A stretch of 64,000 nucleotides of DNA from NCBI GenBank assembly GCA_022747635.1, contig JAKTNV010000003.1:47139475-47203474 (forward strand), given 5' to 3'. A program made the translations under genes and the position numbers. This document shows, one piece after another, positions 11,701 to 25,520 of the stretch. Source of the stretch: Hetaerina americana. Taxonomy: Eukaryota > Arthropoda > Insecta > Odonata > Calopterygidae. A model generated the notes under the pieces. The model was not told the DNA's origin, searched no databases, and worked only from the letters and a program-made list of their open reading frames with translations. The number at the start of each line of letters is the position of its first letter. The stretch's first letter is position 1.

Positions 11701-13220
11701 ACGAACGTCTTTAGTATTTTTCTTATTTTCCGTTTTTAAGACGCAAACTCACTTTTTCTTCATCCTCTCTAGGAGGAGCTCTTGAAAAAAAGCTCATCAT
11801 CACAGTTCAAAACATACGTCCACGCGCATATATAGTAGTAAAACTTGAAAAAGTAAGAATGACGATAACGATTTTTTAGACACTATTCACTATTCACTAT
11901 TTTACCGTAGAAATTTAAACCAGAATCAGAAATACACACTGAATCGAAGCATTTTAATAAAATTCAAGAAATAAACGGTAAATTGCATAATGGATTTTTA
12001 CTTAATATGTTCTTCATTTATCGAGGACATATCTCATTTCCTATCAAAATTAAAAAAAAAACATTCCCAATTATGAATCGCTATGACATCTTGCCTTGCC
12101 CAACGACCGGTATTAATTCAACTTCTTCATCCATTTTGTTAAAATCCTGGCAACCTAGCACTCACTTCTGCTCAATTTACTCCATCCAATTGACCTCATC
12201 CTTTTAGATAGATAGAAATAATTCGAGCCAAATTCGATACAAGGGAATATTTTACGCACCGTATTGGATGGGAAGTCGAGATCATGGTGAATAAATAATT
12301 GAAATTGACGACTGAACGGATTAATAAAATAAATATTTCGCGAGCAAAACTCATGATAATGACATTAAAACAAAATGCCTGATAATTTGAACATCCATCC
12401 ATGATCCCAGAGAATCCCTACAGATAGAAAACTCCCGCTCATCCTAAGTCTTCATGTTATAAATAAGCTGACTTTATCACCATTATTTTTTCCGCTAAAT
12501 TATTCCTGATATTTACCAATATCATTAGTTTGAGTACATCATATTCTGCTGGTTACTTTAAATTTCCCACCTTCTCCGAAGCTTAAATGTTATGATATCT
12601 CTAAAATCACTTTAAATAACAATGATAAAAATAGGAACAACCCGATAGCTCTTTAGATGTTGTCTTTATTTTATTCCACCAGAAAAAAGATACTTGCCTA
12701 TATCGACACAATATCCCTAAAGGAATAGGAAATGTCAATGGGTAAAAAGCGGACAAAAAACAAAGATAATTTGCTGACGTTCTGCTAGATGAGTATTTTT
12801 TTCCAGGAAAACATCTCCTGGATTGAATCGGGCTAAAGTTTCAAGAATAGTTATCAAACTTTAATACGATTCATGTTTAAGAAAAATTGCATGCAATGGA
12901 TATTCCGGCATATCTAGGAGACGGAATAATCCAAGCAAAGCCTTGGTGGTACAAAGTGGTCGACATTCGCGTTGCTCATATCTCATCAACAGTGTTTGTT
13001 CGTTCAATATTTTTGATATCCCGCGGCATTCATTCCCTACGAGAAATACGGATACGCTCCATTTCGTAAGAGTATATAGATGTGAGCTCAACATTATAAT
13101 GCCGAGAATGATTAAGACAGTCAAATATCTATTTTTGGTTGATCTCCATGTTGGGACACGTTTGAACGTAAAAATCCGGCAGGGGAGACGAAAAAAATAC
13201 ATTTCTACGTTGAGAGTGGA
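11701..13220. other. AT-rich intronic DNA
   Basis: Presumed intron of the Rbp6-like gene. No exon or repeat was seen. Confidence 0.5.
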
Positions 13221-13900
13221 GAATGGAAAATGACGAAAGAGAGGGAGCGAGAAGGAAATGCAGAGAGTGGAAGGGAGAAGGAAATGCAAGAGAGAGGCAG
13301 GAAAGTAGAGAGACACGGGGATAAAAAAGAAAGTGAATGGGGTGGGCGAAATACATGGAGGGAAGTGGGGGAAATACATGGATGCCCATCTGGCATTAAT
13401 GCCTTCCCTCCGTTCCGAGCTTTACTTTCGCGAAATCCGCCAGATGTCATAATCTCCATGGGATGCGAACGGGAGATGGTTGGCGTCCATCCGCGAGCAT
13501 TTGATAGGGAACGGCTTTAGTGTCCCGCTCTTCCTGCCGCCGCGCCTCACCCACCCCACACACGCTTTTGTTCTCTTCTTTTATTTTTACTCTCCTCTGT
13601 TTTCCGCACCGCACCACCTGCCTATAAACTCATGACAGGAAAAAAATAAAAATATTGAGCGAGAAAATATACCGAGCATACACGAAAAGATTTCTAGACG
13701 ACCGCAAACTCCTCGCTGCCCCCAACTCTCTTTCTCCGTCTCTGCCCCTTCCCTGTACACCCCCATTTCTCCGCACTTGTGCGGCAATGTCACTCGCGTA
13801 TGCGTACCCGTGGGGGAGAAAGGGAAAAATGTGTGGAGTACATTCAAATAGAATTGAACGGGGAAAAATCAGGAGGGAGATTAAAGTTAAGGAAGCGATG
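13221..13900. repeat. GA-then-CT island
   Basis: GA-rich on + at 13225-13380, mixed to 13520, CT-rich at 13525-13770, then GA again at 13810-13880. Confidence 0.7.
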
Positions 13901-14289
13901 TGCATCAGAATAAAATCGAATAAAAATATTCTACTTTATTTACTTCCTCGAACAAGGCGCACGGAATTTCCATAGTAACGCGAAATCGCGCGGACATAAA
14001 TAACAGTTAGTATTTGCATCTTAGAGCAGAGGTTTCCAGACGCCATTCTGGAAGAAGAGCATAGGGGCGAGGAAATAAATAGTGGTGAGCATGATGACAT
14101 CCGAAAGAGCTGTTATTGAGAAATATCCGTCTTTGTGCAAATTAAATTAGTCCGTATGCATTGTATTAATATACTAATACAAAGTTCTCCGTTGCGGGGT
14201 GGATATTTTAACGCCATAAAATATTTAGAAAGGAAATAGTGGAGTGAAGTTGACTCAGCCGTCGGTGCAACAAATAGGATCGCATACTT

Positions 14290-15785
14290 CTATTAATCTA
14301 CTCTTTTGTGCCAGCAGCGTGGAGGGAGGGAATGAGAGGAAATAAAAAGCGTGAAGGAAATATAAAAGCTAGGAAAGAAAAGGAATGACTGTCCCTCGCG
14401 ACCCCTTTTGCAGCTCACCATTGGTGGTGCTGTCACTCGGTGTCCCATGCAAAAGACCAGCGAAAGCGCATGAAAGCACAAGCTCCGGAATCCGATCTAC
14501 GGCTCCCACCCCAAAATCCCTCCAGTCCGAGTATTTATTCCTGCAATCCCTCTCTCTTCCTCCAACCCCTCATGCCCCTCTGGACTCTCGCGGTCTCCCT
14601 CCACCCACGCCAACCGTACCCCCGCATAATATATCCCGTATACTTCATATCTTGGGGACCACTCAAACCTTCCGTCGCCGAAGCCATTGCCACTAACCCT
14701 TTTCCATGGTCCCATTATGCTGTGCTCGTCCGAACACACCCCGCCCCCTCCCCCGTTATATTTTTATTACGCCACACAATTCCCTCATCCCACCAGCGCC
14801 TCCATTCGGCTCTCCATTTCCCTTCCCACCACACAACCATATCCCCGCCGCATGGAAAGCACAGTGCGCTTCTTTCGATACGTGCTGGTTGTGAACAGCG
14901 GTCCCGAAAGCAGCCCCGCTTCCCCTACTTTATGAACATCGCCCCAACACCACGTCTTCTCTTGCCCTCTCCTCCTGCATCCTTGACCTCATCGTTTCGT
15001 CCACCCTCCCGCAACCGCTTCGACCACTCCCTTACTCCCCCTGACCTCCTCCCTATCCTCCCGCACAATACCGCAAAACACCGATGGAAATCGTCCTTCC
15101 TCCTCCTTCGAACCCCTACCCACCCCCGCTGGAAATTCCATCGTCCCTTCACTCATTCTCTCCCTCCCGCCCTCCTTCTCCAAAATCCTACGATGGAACG
15201 CCCATACGAACGACCCCCGTCTCCCCTCCCCCCGCTCTCCTTCAAAACACTCTCCCCCACCTTCTCAACCTCCTCTCCGTCGTTCTCTTTTAATGGGCGC
15301 ATTGAATGTCCTTCCCAGAGTGCGTGAGTCTGGAGCCGCGCGTTGAGAGAGAATGGGATGGCGGGGAGGAATGGGGGTCGGTTCGGAGGGGAATGGGGTG
15401 GAGGAAAGGGGGGCCGTGAGGGTTTCGGCGAGAGCGTTGTATAAGAGGGACGAATGGACGGAGTAGCTGTTCGAAGTGTCGCTCGTAAAGCGACGGTGAC
15501 GTCCGCCCGACGGAATGCCCCGAGAGAAGGAAGGCGGGAGGAGAGAGGGTGGGTTCCAGCAGGGGCAGGAGGGCAGGCGGTGGACTCACGCGAAAAATGA
15601 ATATGGCGATGCAATACTGGAGCGGAGATCGGAGGGACCGAATTGAAGGGCAGAACGTCGCAGTGCTTGTGAAGCTTCCCCGGAAAGCCCGGAGACAGAG
15701 TGAGGAGTGTGGTGTATGCATAAGGATCGAAGGGAGCACGTGTGGTTGAGTCGAGAAGGATAGGGAAAAGATGCACGCGGATCAA
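14290..15785. repeat. Largest CT/GA island, with a sharp strand flip near 15330
   Basis: After a short GA lead at 14310-14385, the + strand is CT-rich to about 15295, then GA-rich to 15780. CT bias removes stop codons, so a 295-codon open frame on + (14440-15327) and a 210-codon frame on - (15153-15785) arise. Both are P/S/H/R-rich with no domain, and other phases are open too. I do not call them genes. Confidence 0.8.
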
Positions 15786-16950
15786 CGTGGAAGTCTATTT
15801 TGACGACGGAATCAGGCCGACAGTCTCATGCAGATGGTCTCAATGTAATTAATTTTACAGTATACCTCGAACATTCAAACAAGGTGTCTCTCTTATGAGA
15901 GAAGACCAGATGAGAGATTATAAAAGCAATGCGTTTAGTAAATGAAAGCATACATTTTTAACACAATATAAAAGTTTTTTATTCACTTGACGTCGTGGAA
16001 TGGATACGCCATTCCTTTCATTGGTATCTCTTGAGATTCGAGGAGTTCTAGTCATTTAAATATCATAGGATTGAACTATAATCCCAACCACAAATATAAT
16101 TTCAACATATAGCACTAATATTAACGCCCAACTTTGTTCCTACTTCCTAGCGGACAATTTAATTTCCAAATGAGTACAAACATTCATTTAAATTTTTCAC
16201 TAAAAATTTTTTTCCTAATTTTTTTTAAATAATTAGCATATTTGTTTAAAATATCAAAATAAAATAAAGTTTTGGAGAGAATAATAATTGAGAAATTTTC
16301 TCAGCGTATCTAGATGTAAATACTATCCATCTATCTTTAAATTCTTTCAAAAAAACTCAAGCGTTAAATATTTTTGTACCAGCAGAAATCTGATGAGTTG
16401 ATAAAATACCATTCCTAGAAACACGATCGTTCATTGGACTCACATTACAATTTTTGTGCACTTAGTGTAGACCAAACTATATTAAAGGTTTAAACATAAT
16501 GGTTAGAACAATGGCAATATTATTTAAAAACGAATCACAAGCCAGGAATGGTGTGTGATAGCCAATATTTCGTTGGGCAAAAAATATTTGTGATACCCTC
16601 CAGTTATTCTGATAATTGTATTAAAAATACCCTAAATTAAATAAATCTTTTATTTACAATGAGGAAGTCAACTTTCTAAAAATCTATTTAACTATTCCAT
16701 CTTAGTATGTTGGAATAAAAAGATTGTATTCTTAAACGTCATGGACCAATTTTCTATGCTGAAGGGAAAACGAAAAGACGACCAAATGAAGATGGAGGTT
16801 GAGCACCAAAGGTGGGAACGCAATCCTCGAGTGTGGCTCATCATTATCTTTGATTCCCACCACCCGAGGAGCCCAAGCTCGCGAAACATCAGTAAAGCAT
16901 TGACTCGAAGCGTTCTTCAGCCTCTGTCACCCTAGGACGTAAGACTGCCA
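15786..16950. other. AT-rich non-coding DNA
   Basis: Very AT-rich around 16180-16400. Nothing recognisable. Confidence 0.6.
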
Positions 16951-17670
16951 CGGAAACAAAAGAAGCGCCTGGTGCGAGGGAATGAGAAAGGAAAAAAAAG
17001 CGCGCGAGACCACACATCGGAATCGCGAGAAAAATATTAGTCATCGGGAACCACAACTCTTTTGGGCCATTACCCACACGCCCTCTCCCGCCTCCTACCA
17101 TCCATTTCACTTTGCCATCCTCGTGCCCTCGAAGGCCCGCCGACGAGGGAACTTCCCCCCCCCCCCCAATCCAAGAAATTCCCCCTACCCCCGCCATGCT
17201 TCCCCATCTTTCCACACTCATCCTCCTCGGTCCATCCTCGACAACGCCGCTCCTGCCATATTCTATCTCCACGGATTTTCGTCTGCTCGAAACCCCTGTC
17301 AGCCCCGACCGCACGCCTCGCGACCCTTTCGACAGCACTGCCGCTGCCGCCATCTCCTCCCCACACGCCCCTCATTCGGACTCCCGCCCACGCTTCTCTC
17401 CCCCTTACCTACACGCGCCATACAAAGGAGAGAGTGGTCGAGCAGATTTGCTGCAGTACGTCCAACCATAACTCTGGACCGTGCCATCCGGAACAGCCGC
17501 GCATAATAACGCATTTTGGTTTCGGAAAAAGGGCATACGGGGAGAGGGGTGAGACAAAACGAACATTTCGACGTAAAGGAAATGGTTAGGGAGTAGGAGG
17601 CTACGAGAACGAGGGGGGAAGGGGGCTGGAGAAGCGGGAGAAGAATGGAAGGAGCTAGAGCCATGAGGAG
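16951..17670. repeat. CT-rich island flipping to GA, with a 13-C run
   Basis: CT-rich on + at 17060-17420 including thirteen consecutive C at 17155-17167, then GA-rich at 17535-17670. Open frames in all + phases reflect composition. Confidence 0.72.
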
Positions 17671-17942
17671 ACTACAGCCAGTTCTTAAAACCATTGGAAA
17701 TCCGCATGATACACGTCGTATGCATACATTTATTATTTGGGTGTTTATTTATGCAAGGATTCGCCAGAATGGAGAAAATAAGCAAGAGTTCCCTTCCAAA
17801 CCAAAATGCAGTCTTTTCTTGATTTAAACCTACAGTAAAACATCAAGAGATTTACATAGGTATCCGTATTGTTATTTATACACAAAGAAGGGGTATTAAT
17901 AAACAAAGAAACACATCGATGATTTTCCAAATTTCCGATGGT

Positions 17943-17994
17943 CCTAACCACATTCGTTTATATGGGAGAGTGCTAATATCATACTCATAAATAC

Positions 17995-18046
<52 letters not shown>

Positions 18047-18096
18047 TAACCACATTCGTTTATATGGGAGAGTGCTAATATCATACTCATAAATAC

Positions 18097-18150
<54 letters not shown>
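17943..18150. repeat. Tandem duplication, period 102 bp, with embedded (AT)n
   Basis: A unique block of about 55 bp starting CCTAACCACATTCGTTTATA, followed by an (AT)n run, occurs twice in a row (17943-18044 and 18045-18150). The unique parts are identical. This points to recent unequal exchange or replication slippage, or to an assembly artefact at a TA tract. Confidence 0.95.
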
Positions 18151-18152
<2 letters not shown>

Positions 18153-19385
18153 TCATGTGTTATCCTATGTGTTCACTGTTGAATATGTTCATCAGGTGTT
18201 CTAATAAGACTCCAGTGTCGAAAAACCGGCAGTAATCTTCGATATGATTAAAATGACCACAATCCTTATATTATCACATTATCATTGATCCTACTACATC
18301 AGCTCCTGCGGACCCCCCAGTTCCGACACGGTGGTTTATGAAATGGCTACTTATGCCAGAAAATGAAAATTTTCAAATGACTAGCTACGTGCTTAGAATC
18401 TTAGCAGCTATTTATTCACTGTGGCATAAAGGGAACAAGTGAAGGAGAAGGAAGCTAGAAGAACAGGTGTGAAAGGGAATTGGAGAATGGAAGTGGAAGA
18501 TAATTACTACACTGAATTATATACGTATACTCAATGTTAGAGCAAGAAAAGATATAACAATTATAAATGGGCTTATCACATCAATATCTCGTATACATTA
18601 TGATAGGAGTTTTAAGTTGAAATGCTAACAGGCATTGAAATTATAGTCTCATTTATTTTAAACTGTATTGTGGCAGGACTAAAAATAAGGAATAATAATT
18701 GCTATTGGGCAATATAATTGATTTGAAAGGTTAATCCTACAAGTCTCGCGAGCATCCATCCTGCTACCATGGAGGCCGTAGACTCGTGTCTAACTTCGGA
18801 CTCTTGCATGAGAATTAATGTGAGCACTGATTTCGAATCGGAGATTGTTTTGAATGATCAATTAACCACAAATTCCTAATGTTAGACGCAATTCGCTGAA
18901 TCTTTACTTTTCAATGGAATTAAATAACTTCTTTGGAGGAAGAGAAGGAAGCCTTAACGAGAAGTATTACATGAAATAAACATTATGCAAAAGCGTCGTT
19001 TGATTAAAACTGACTGAATGAGTTAATATAACCAGAATTCAAAGTTCAAAAGAACAGTTATTGCTTTCAAGGTTCTTGCAATCCGTAGCGGAGACATGAC
19101 TATGGTAGAACAGCTATTAAAAAGATTTTGGAGCATTGGGCTACAAAGCCGAGAGATCAGAAACAGAGGGGTTGAAACCAGATGAAATATTGCTTGTTAT
19201 TCCAGTTAAGTGTATGAGTAAATAAAAAGATTATACCAAAATGTAAACTTAGTTAAAATGTTACACTCTATACCTATGGAAAATAAGCTCCTTAATTTTT
19301 ATCAACACAAGTAATTCTATTTATAAAGAGAGAGACGACTAAGAGAAGACTTTCAATGGGGAGTACGTTCCTGCAGTACGGGAAA
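18151..19385. other. AT-rich non-coding DNA
   Basis: Nothing recognisable. Confidence 0.6.
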
Positions 19386-19660
19386 AAATCTTTTAAAAAT
19401 ACCCTGTTAAGAAATGGAGGGAAGAGAATGAAAGAGGGAGAGGTAGAGAGGATTTGGTGGAAAAAATGGGATGTGATGAAAAATTCCAGAGGGAAAAAAG
19501 ATTTGGAGGGAATGTAGAATATGAAGCCATTCCCAGAGAAACGTGGAAAATAAGAGCGACACATAAATTGCGACAAGAAAAATGAAAAGGCGAAAGAAAT
19601 ACTAATGAATTCTTGGTAGTCGAGTAGGAAGAGTGGAGAGGGGGATGAAGGAAGGAGTCT
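19386..19660 (+). repeat. GA-rich stretch
   Basis: Purine-rich with GAGAGAGG-type words, more A-rich than the other islands. Confidence 0.6.
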
Positions 19661-22195
19661 GATGAGACGCTGTTAGCTTACCAAATTTCCTTTAGATGCA
19701 ATCTTTCCCACTGCGTAACAAATCGTTTAATCTCATTAATCTTTTGCGGAAAAAAAGCAAGCGACTGAGGTCCCGGGATTTCTCACTCACTCTACTGTTG
19801 TCCAAGAAAATCACTTCCCACAGAATAAAATCCGATTAAGGTTTTAATAACTTCCATACAGTGTTATTGTCAGTCAAATACACCCACCACCTCGTATCTC
19901 TCTCTCTCTCCCTACTCTTTGTAAAAAGTGTATGTCGTACATAAATAAGGTAGGAGTACTTAATTTACAGAACCGCACAGAAATTTGAATTTTATCCGTA
20001 TTAATGAAGTCAAATTCATCCAGCGATACTGACGAATGACTTACACTAACTACTTAAGGTTTCACTTTTAGGGCAATTATGATAAAATTTTGGATATATT
20101 CTCGTTCAGCCTTTCTTCACCGGCGGAGATAATAATGGAGAATCCTCAAATGAGGGAGTTTAGATCCCAATTCTCAAGACTATGACTTTGGAAGACAAAT
20201 CTTTCATTTTAAATTTTAGTTAGTTTTCCTGATGAAAATAAATCGAACTTGCCCAGGATTCGTGAATTTAATTGAAAACGCACAACTTTATACAATTAAC
20301 GATCAAACAGGTAACTTATATTTTCTTTTCCATCAGATATCGCAGACATATTTTGGAATACACCTAGGAGGAAAAAAATAGGAATTCATCGTGAAACACG
20401 AAAATACAAAAAAGTGTTTCTTGAAAGAAATGTAAACATGCCCGTTGGCTTCACATTTAATCTTCTTATAAGAATGCTTCAAATATTAAATAACATTTTA
20501 CTACATATGATTTATAAATAAGAACGTACAGATGTATAAGAACGTAAGATAAATAAAAAAATGAAGGGATAAAGGAAACACGTCCTTAAAATATTAGCTA
20601 AATAGCTAACTCAACCTTGCGTATACCGAAAATATGTCACACAAAACAAAAAGCAATGAAATTAAAGCTTACCTTACGTCATAAGCCTCGCAAAAAACGT
20701 AAGGCTCGGTGCACCTTTAATAAATCCTAAGCACCTTTCTCTTTCACTTTATTTCGGAGTTTTTACGTTGACCCTGTTGACAATATTTACAATTAAATTT
20801 GATTAATTGGATAGAAGATTGATCACGGGAAAGTAAAATGAGACCAAATTGAATCCGTTAGAAATACATGCATATGAGGACCCCTTAAATGATAAATCAA
20901 AAGTAAGCCTTATCAAACGTCACGCGTGACCAAGCTATTCTATTTTCCCCTCATGGGGTAACTAAATAAATAAACCTCCCGATGGTGCACCTGGTGTCGA
21001 TAAAGTCCGATCGTTTGAGGCGTGATGGCTGTCATGCCATATGCGTAGGCTTTTGCAATCAGCCGTTACATCGTATCCCTTTTATCTCCTGCAATCCAAT
21101 GGTGCGTGAGCCTTGTTCGTCCTATTAACTTTGGACCTTGACCGCTGCCTAGTCCAAACGAGCTCTCAACAGCTAAATGGTTTACGGTTCTCCTTATTGT
21201 ATCTGTCTGCTCCCTCATCCAACTCCTCTCTCCCCTCCCTCTCTTCCGTTTCTAACGAGAGGCACAGCGACAAAGGATTAGTTACGTCAATAGTTGATCG
21301 TTGAGTCAACGCAGAGTCGGCTGCTGTTGATAGGTGAGTGATCCGTCTCTCGATTTTGAAGCACGTTTGCCCCATAATTAATGCTCTTTAGTATAAGTAA
21401 TCAAAGCTTTCGGTTGGGTAATGTACACTTGCGAATGCGGATTTGGATGCTGTAAATCAAGCCAAAGTTTAGATACGTACATTATGCCTTATGGCTTCAC
21501 ACCGTCGTATTTTCAAGGCATTACATTTCATTTATTGTGTCTATAATTCAGCTGTAACCCCAAGTTAAAAATAGGAATTCTTAATGACGACATTAAGCCC
21601 ATCTGAATAAAAACCTCTTCTAAGCTGAAGCGCCAATTTACCTTGAATTTAGAGGAAAACGAATCAGAATCACGCTATGCGTGACTTGAAATCATTGGGA
21701 ATGAAATACTCTTCGACGATATCACGCACGTATTTGTTGTTTAACTTCTTCACTGCCACTTCAGTTAAGCAGTTCAAGGAAATCTCTTAAGTTTAATCCT
21801 TTCTAAACAAGACATCGTGTACTTTTTTCTATTATTGACCAAAGAGTTATAAAAGTAAATTTGATCATAAAACACGAAAGACAACGAGAAAGTTTCGCAT
21901 CAATTGATACAGATTTAAATCAATAGGCTTGATCATCAGAGACATAGGATCCAAAGTAATTTTGTTGTCGATTGACATTAAGTGAACAAAAGTATTACCC
22001 AATCCGTACTTTGCAATACCTATCAGTCACGAAATCCGAGCTTACGAACAGATTTAAATTTCAATAAAAATAGCTGTAGATAGAAGACTATTAGAAATAT
22101 TGATTTTTCGTCAACTCCTAGTTTTTCAAGGTGCTCAAAGTGCCGCTAATTATTTTCTTCCGCCGCCAAAAAGATTTGGCAATCGAAAAAGCATT
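19661..22195. other. AT-rich non-coding DNA
   Basis: No exon or repeat family recognised. A short CT patch lies at 21200-21250. Confidence 0.6.
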
Positions 22196-23300
22196 TGCCT
22201 CGCCCTTTCCCTGACCGCCCTTCACGGATACACTCTAAAATGCGCAAACAGCCGCTTTTGCTCGCACTGGTGGCGGTGCAAAGCCGACAGCGACGCCGAT
22301 CTACGCGTTCAATTACACGGATACCTCACGCGCCTCCCGACCCACAAACCTCGCCTCACCCAACCACTCTCCCCCGACCACCTCCCTTCCTCGCTGAAAC
22401 ATTCCACCTCGCTCTCAGCCTTCACCCAACCCCAAGCACCTCTCTCTCTCTTTCTTTCTTTCTCCCCTCATCCCCATCTCCTCTCCCTTTCCTCCCTCCC
22501 TCATTACCCTCGGAAATGCTCCTCTTCCACAGAGGGCTGACGAGTATACCGAACTCTCTACTTCTCTCTCTCTCTCTCGCTCGCCCGCGATTAACAAAAT
22601 ACCCGACCACGCATGCAGCTACACGGAGAGTCCTTCGCCCCGCGTAACGAGCGCAAACATTTGAAAATCCTCTTCCTCCATCTCGACGACCAAACCCTCT
22701 CTTCCCACGCCCTCCTCTTCTTTACTCCCATCTCATCCGACCACTCCTTCTCACGGTCCTCCCACCGCCTCTCTCCCCTAAAACTCACTATTTGCTGTGA
22801 GAGCGCTAATCACCGAAAACCCTACCCATCCCTCAAAAAAATATACCAACGCCGTGTTATCACGGCGCATCAAAAAATTCGTCCTTCATCTCACCGGCGC
22901 CTTACGCCTACTTTCCCCACTTTTATTATTGCCCGTATCATGGGAGCCCTTTCCAGATGGCGGAGAGAAAGAGAAAACACACAATCATCTCCAACTTCCT
23001 CTTGAAGGTGATCCTCACTCCCATTTCTCAGCCGTCTACCACTACTCCTTTGCGCCTCCAATAAGAAAATACCTGCCTGCGCCCCCTCCCGACCACTGTG
23101 AAATATTTTACCTTCCCTTTCGCCTGAGAGGAAAATCACTTCCAATTTCACCAGTCGCTCCCGCCTGGCCACGAATGAAATCAAACCTACCGTCCGCATA
23201 AACTACGGACACGGCCTCACTCAAACTGGCCATTCCGCTGATCTCTCCACTTTTTTCCAATATCACTTCCCACTCATAAGGCCCTCCTTACGAAGAGGGC
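22196..23300 (+). repeat. CT-rich island
   Basis: Strong CT bias at 22310-22600, with CTCTCTCTCTTTCTTTCTTT near 22441, fading to about 23300. The 146- and 150-codon frames are S/P/L/R-rich and overlap, so they are rejected as genes. Confidence 0.72.
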
Positions 23301-25020
23301 AATTTATTACTTACAATTCTCGCCACACGCGATGTAAATAAAGAGGATTTCGAAGAATCATAGTTAAGTACGACACATTACGTCTTACTTACGTGCTCTA
23401 TAGATTTGTAACGGGTTAGACAACGTCCACATTCAATGAATGTGTTCAAGATAAGAGTTGAAATGAGTATTTCAAATATTATTTTTTCTCATAGACATCC
23501 AGGTATTACCGCACTTGTTAGAGCGCTCTCCTATTTTCAATGCTATTTACAAAGTATTAATAACATTATAACATTCATTACCAGTGTTGTGCTGGAGCAA
23601 TCTGTTTATTTGTTTTGTTAAATGTGGTCTCTCCCTCTTAATAGTGAACTAATAAATATAGAAATGATTCTTCTACTAGAATTCAACTACCATTATCCTC
23701 GCCACTTTCCTTTCCTCGTCTCGCACTACGCCCAACACCTTTTCGATTACACCCACTCATATCCTACACGGTTCCGCCCGAAGCCTTCGATCTTCTCTTG
23801 CTAATCCGTTCCATCCACGCTCCAGCAATATAAACACTGCACAAGCGTGATCAATTAGCAGGAGAGTCAGAACATGAGTTTGCGCCTGTTCCAACAGGAA
23901 GACTGTGGAAAATTAAATGGGAGTGGGAGGCATCAGGGTGGATGTCGCAATGTAAAATTTCCCGTGGATACACGGACGGCTCAAACGGGTATGAATGCGC
24001 AGCGTTGATTCATAATCTAGGCGAGTAAAAACATAAAAATTCACGAAAGAATATGAAAAGCTATAAACTCTAAAAAAAACCGTAGTGAGTTGATCGCAGA
24101 GTGGACACTATGATGAAAATGGGAAATATGTGCTACAGATTTTGACACGTGTGTCCAATGGCATTCAAATATCATCACGGGGAAGCAGCAAATGAAAACT
24201 GTGTCAACAAAGAATTTCTCTCGAGATTGAGCGCTTTTAACAAGGTGAATCTCGGACGGAAATGAACAGTCGTTTCCATTTGGTGGAACAAACTTAATGA
24301 TCATTTACTAACACATATTATCCCACGTAATTGATCACGCTTTCAGCCGTATATATTTCAAGTGTAGCACGATAATTAGTCGCCAGGCTCGATAAATGGA
24401 ATACGGTACATTTATAACTGACTAAATGGCGGTAATATATTTTGGAATACATTAACTATTCCTGTGGCAAATCGAAACAATAAGTATTTAAAAAGATGAA
24501 TCACTCTATTCGCTTGCAGGGTAACATTTGTTCAAGAGTAAAAAGATAACGTTTATGCGAACCCTAATTACACCTATCAACATAGCGCAAAGGCTAAAAT
24601 AATAAAAGTGAACACAAAATAATGAATGTATAAAAGGCACGTTTCATGGGCTTGATCTCATTAACTGAGAATTTTTTAGCATGGGTGGGCATTTGGAAAA
24701 TCGAATTAGGAGGAATGAAAAAGTAAATCAGGCGTGTTTTTGTTTGAAAAATGTTTTCCTTGCGCTGCCTAGACTCCACCTTTCGCTCGTAGATAATGAA
24801 GCGAGATCCTATCAACTGGTAAGATGCTGTTTTAACTCTTGGAAGTGAGCATCTCGATAGGGATTGCGCACAAAAGAGCAAACGCTAAGGAAATAATTAC
24901 CATCAAGAAGACGGGCGAGTCCGCAGCCGAACGAAACGAAAATATCATAGCGTAGAAACAAGCATTTAACGAGGAATATTGAGGTTGTGCAAGAAGTTTC
25001 AGCGGTATGTGTCACAGAAT
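23301..25020. other. AT-rich non-coding DNA
   Basis: Nothing recognisable. Confidence 0.6.
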
Positions 25021-25520
25021 AATTTTTACCAGGGGAGAGCGGAAGAAAAGTACGCCCTTAGCACCGGTAGGAAGAGGGCGAATAGAACGGTGATGGGACG
25101 GGAACGGAACGGGGAGAGGGAAAGAGAGGTAGCGAGATGATGCCGACGGAAACAAAAAAGGGGAAAGAGGAAGAGGCAGGGTGGGAAAGGATTGTGGAAA
25201 GGGCGGGATGGAAATTCATTAACAGAGAGGGACTTCTGGGTCGAGGAGATGAAATTAATGGGAAAATTACATGAATGGAGATCCGGGGAGTGGAATGGGA
25301 GGTGAGGACGAGCGGGAAGGAAAAAGGGTGCGGTGTGGGGAAGCGCCAGGGAATGACGGAGGAAGGGTGGAAGAGAGGAGACGGGGAATGGAGGAGAAAC
25401 AGGGTGAGTGGGAATGGGGGAAAAGCCTCAGAGCCGGATCAAAGAAAACGAGGATGCGCGGAATGACTGCACGGGAGGAACTTGAAGCAAAAGTGATAAG
25501 ACGAGTCGTCGGAAGTTGAC
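25021..25520 (+). repeat. GA-rich island
   Basis: Strong purine bias on +, G-rich. Two overlapping + frames of about 60-80 codons are E/G/R-rich by-products. Confidence 0.75.

Noticed and set aside
14440..15327. 295-codon open frame on +
   Set aside because: It lies in CT-rich DNA where stop codons are scarce. Neighbouring phases are open too, composition is P/S/H/R-rich, and no domain or splice pattern supports it.
15153..15785. 210-codon open frame on -
   Set aside because: Complement of the GA-rich half of the island; same compositional cause, no recognisable domain.
17943..18150. CRISPR-like or satellite array
   Set aside because: Only two units, with (AT)n between them. It is a simple tandem duplication.
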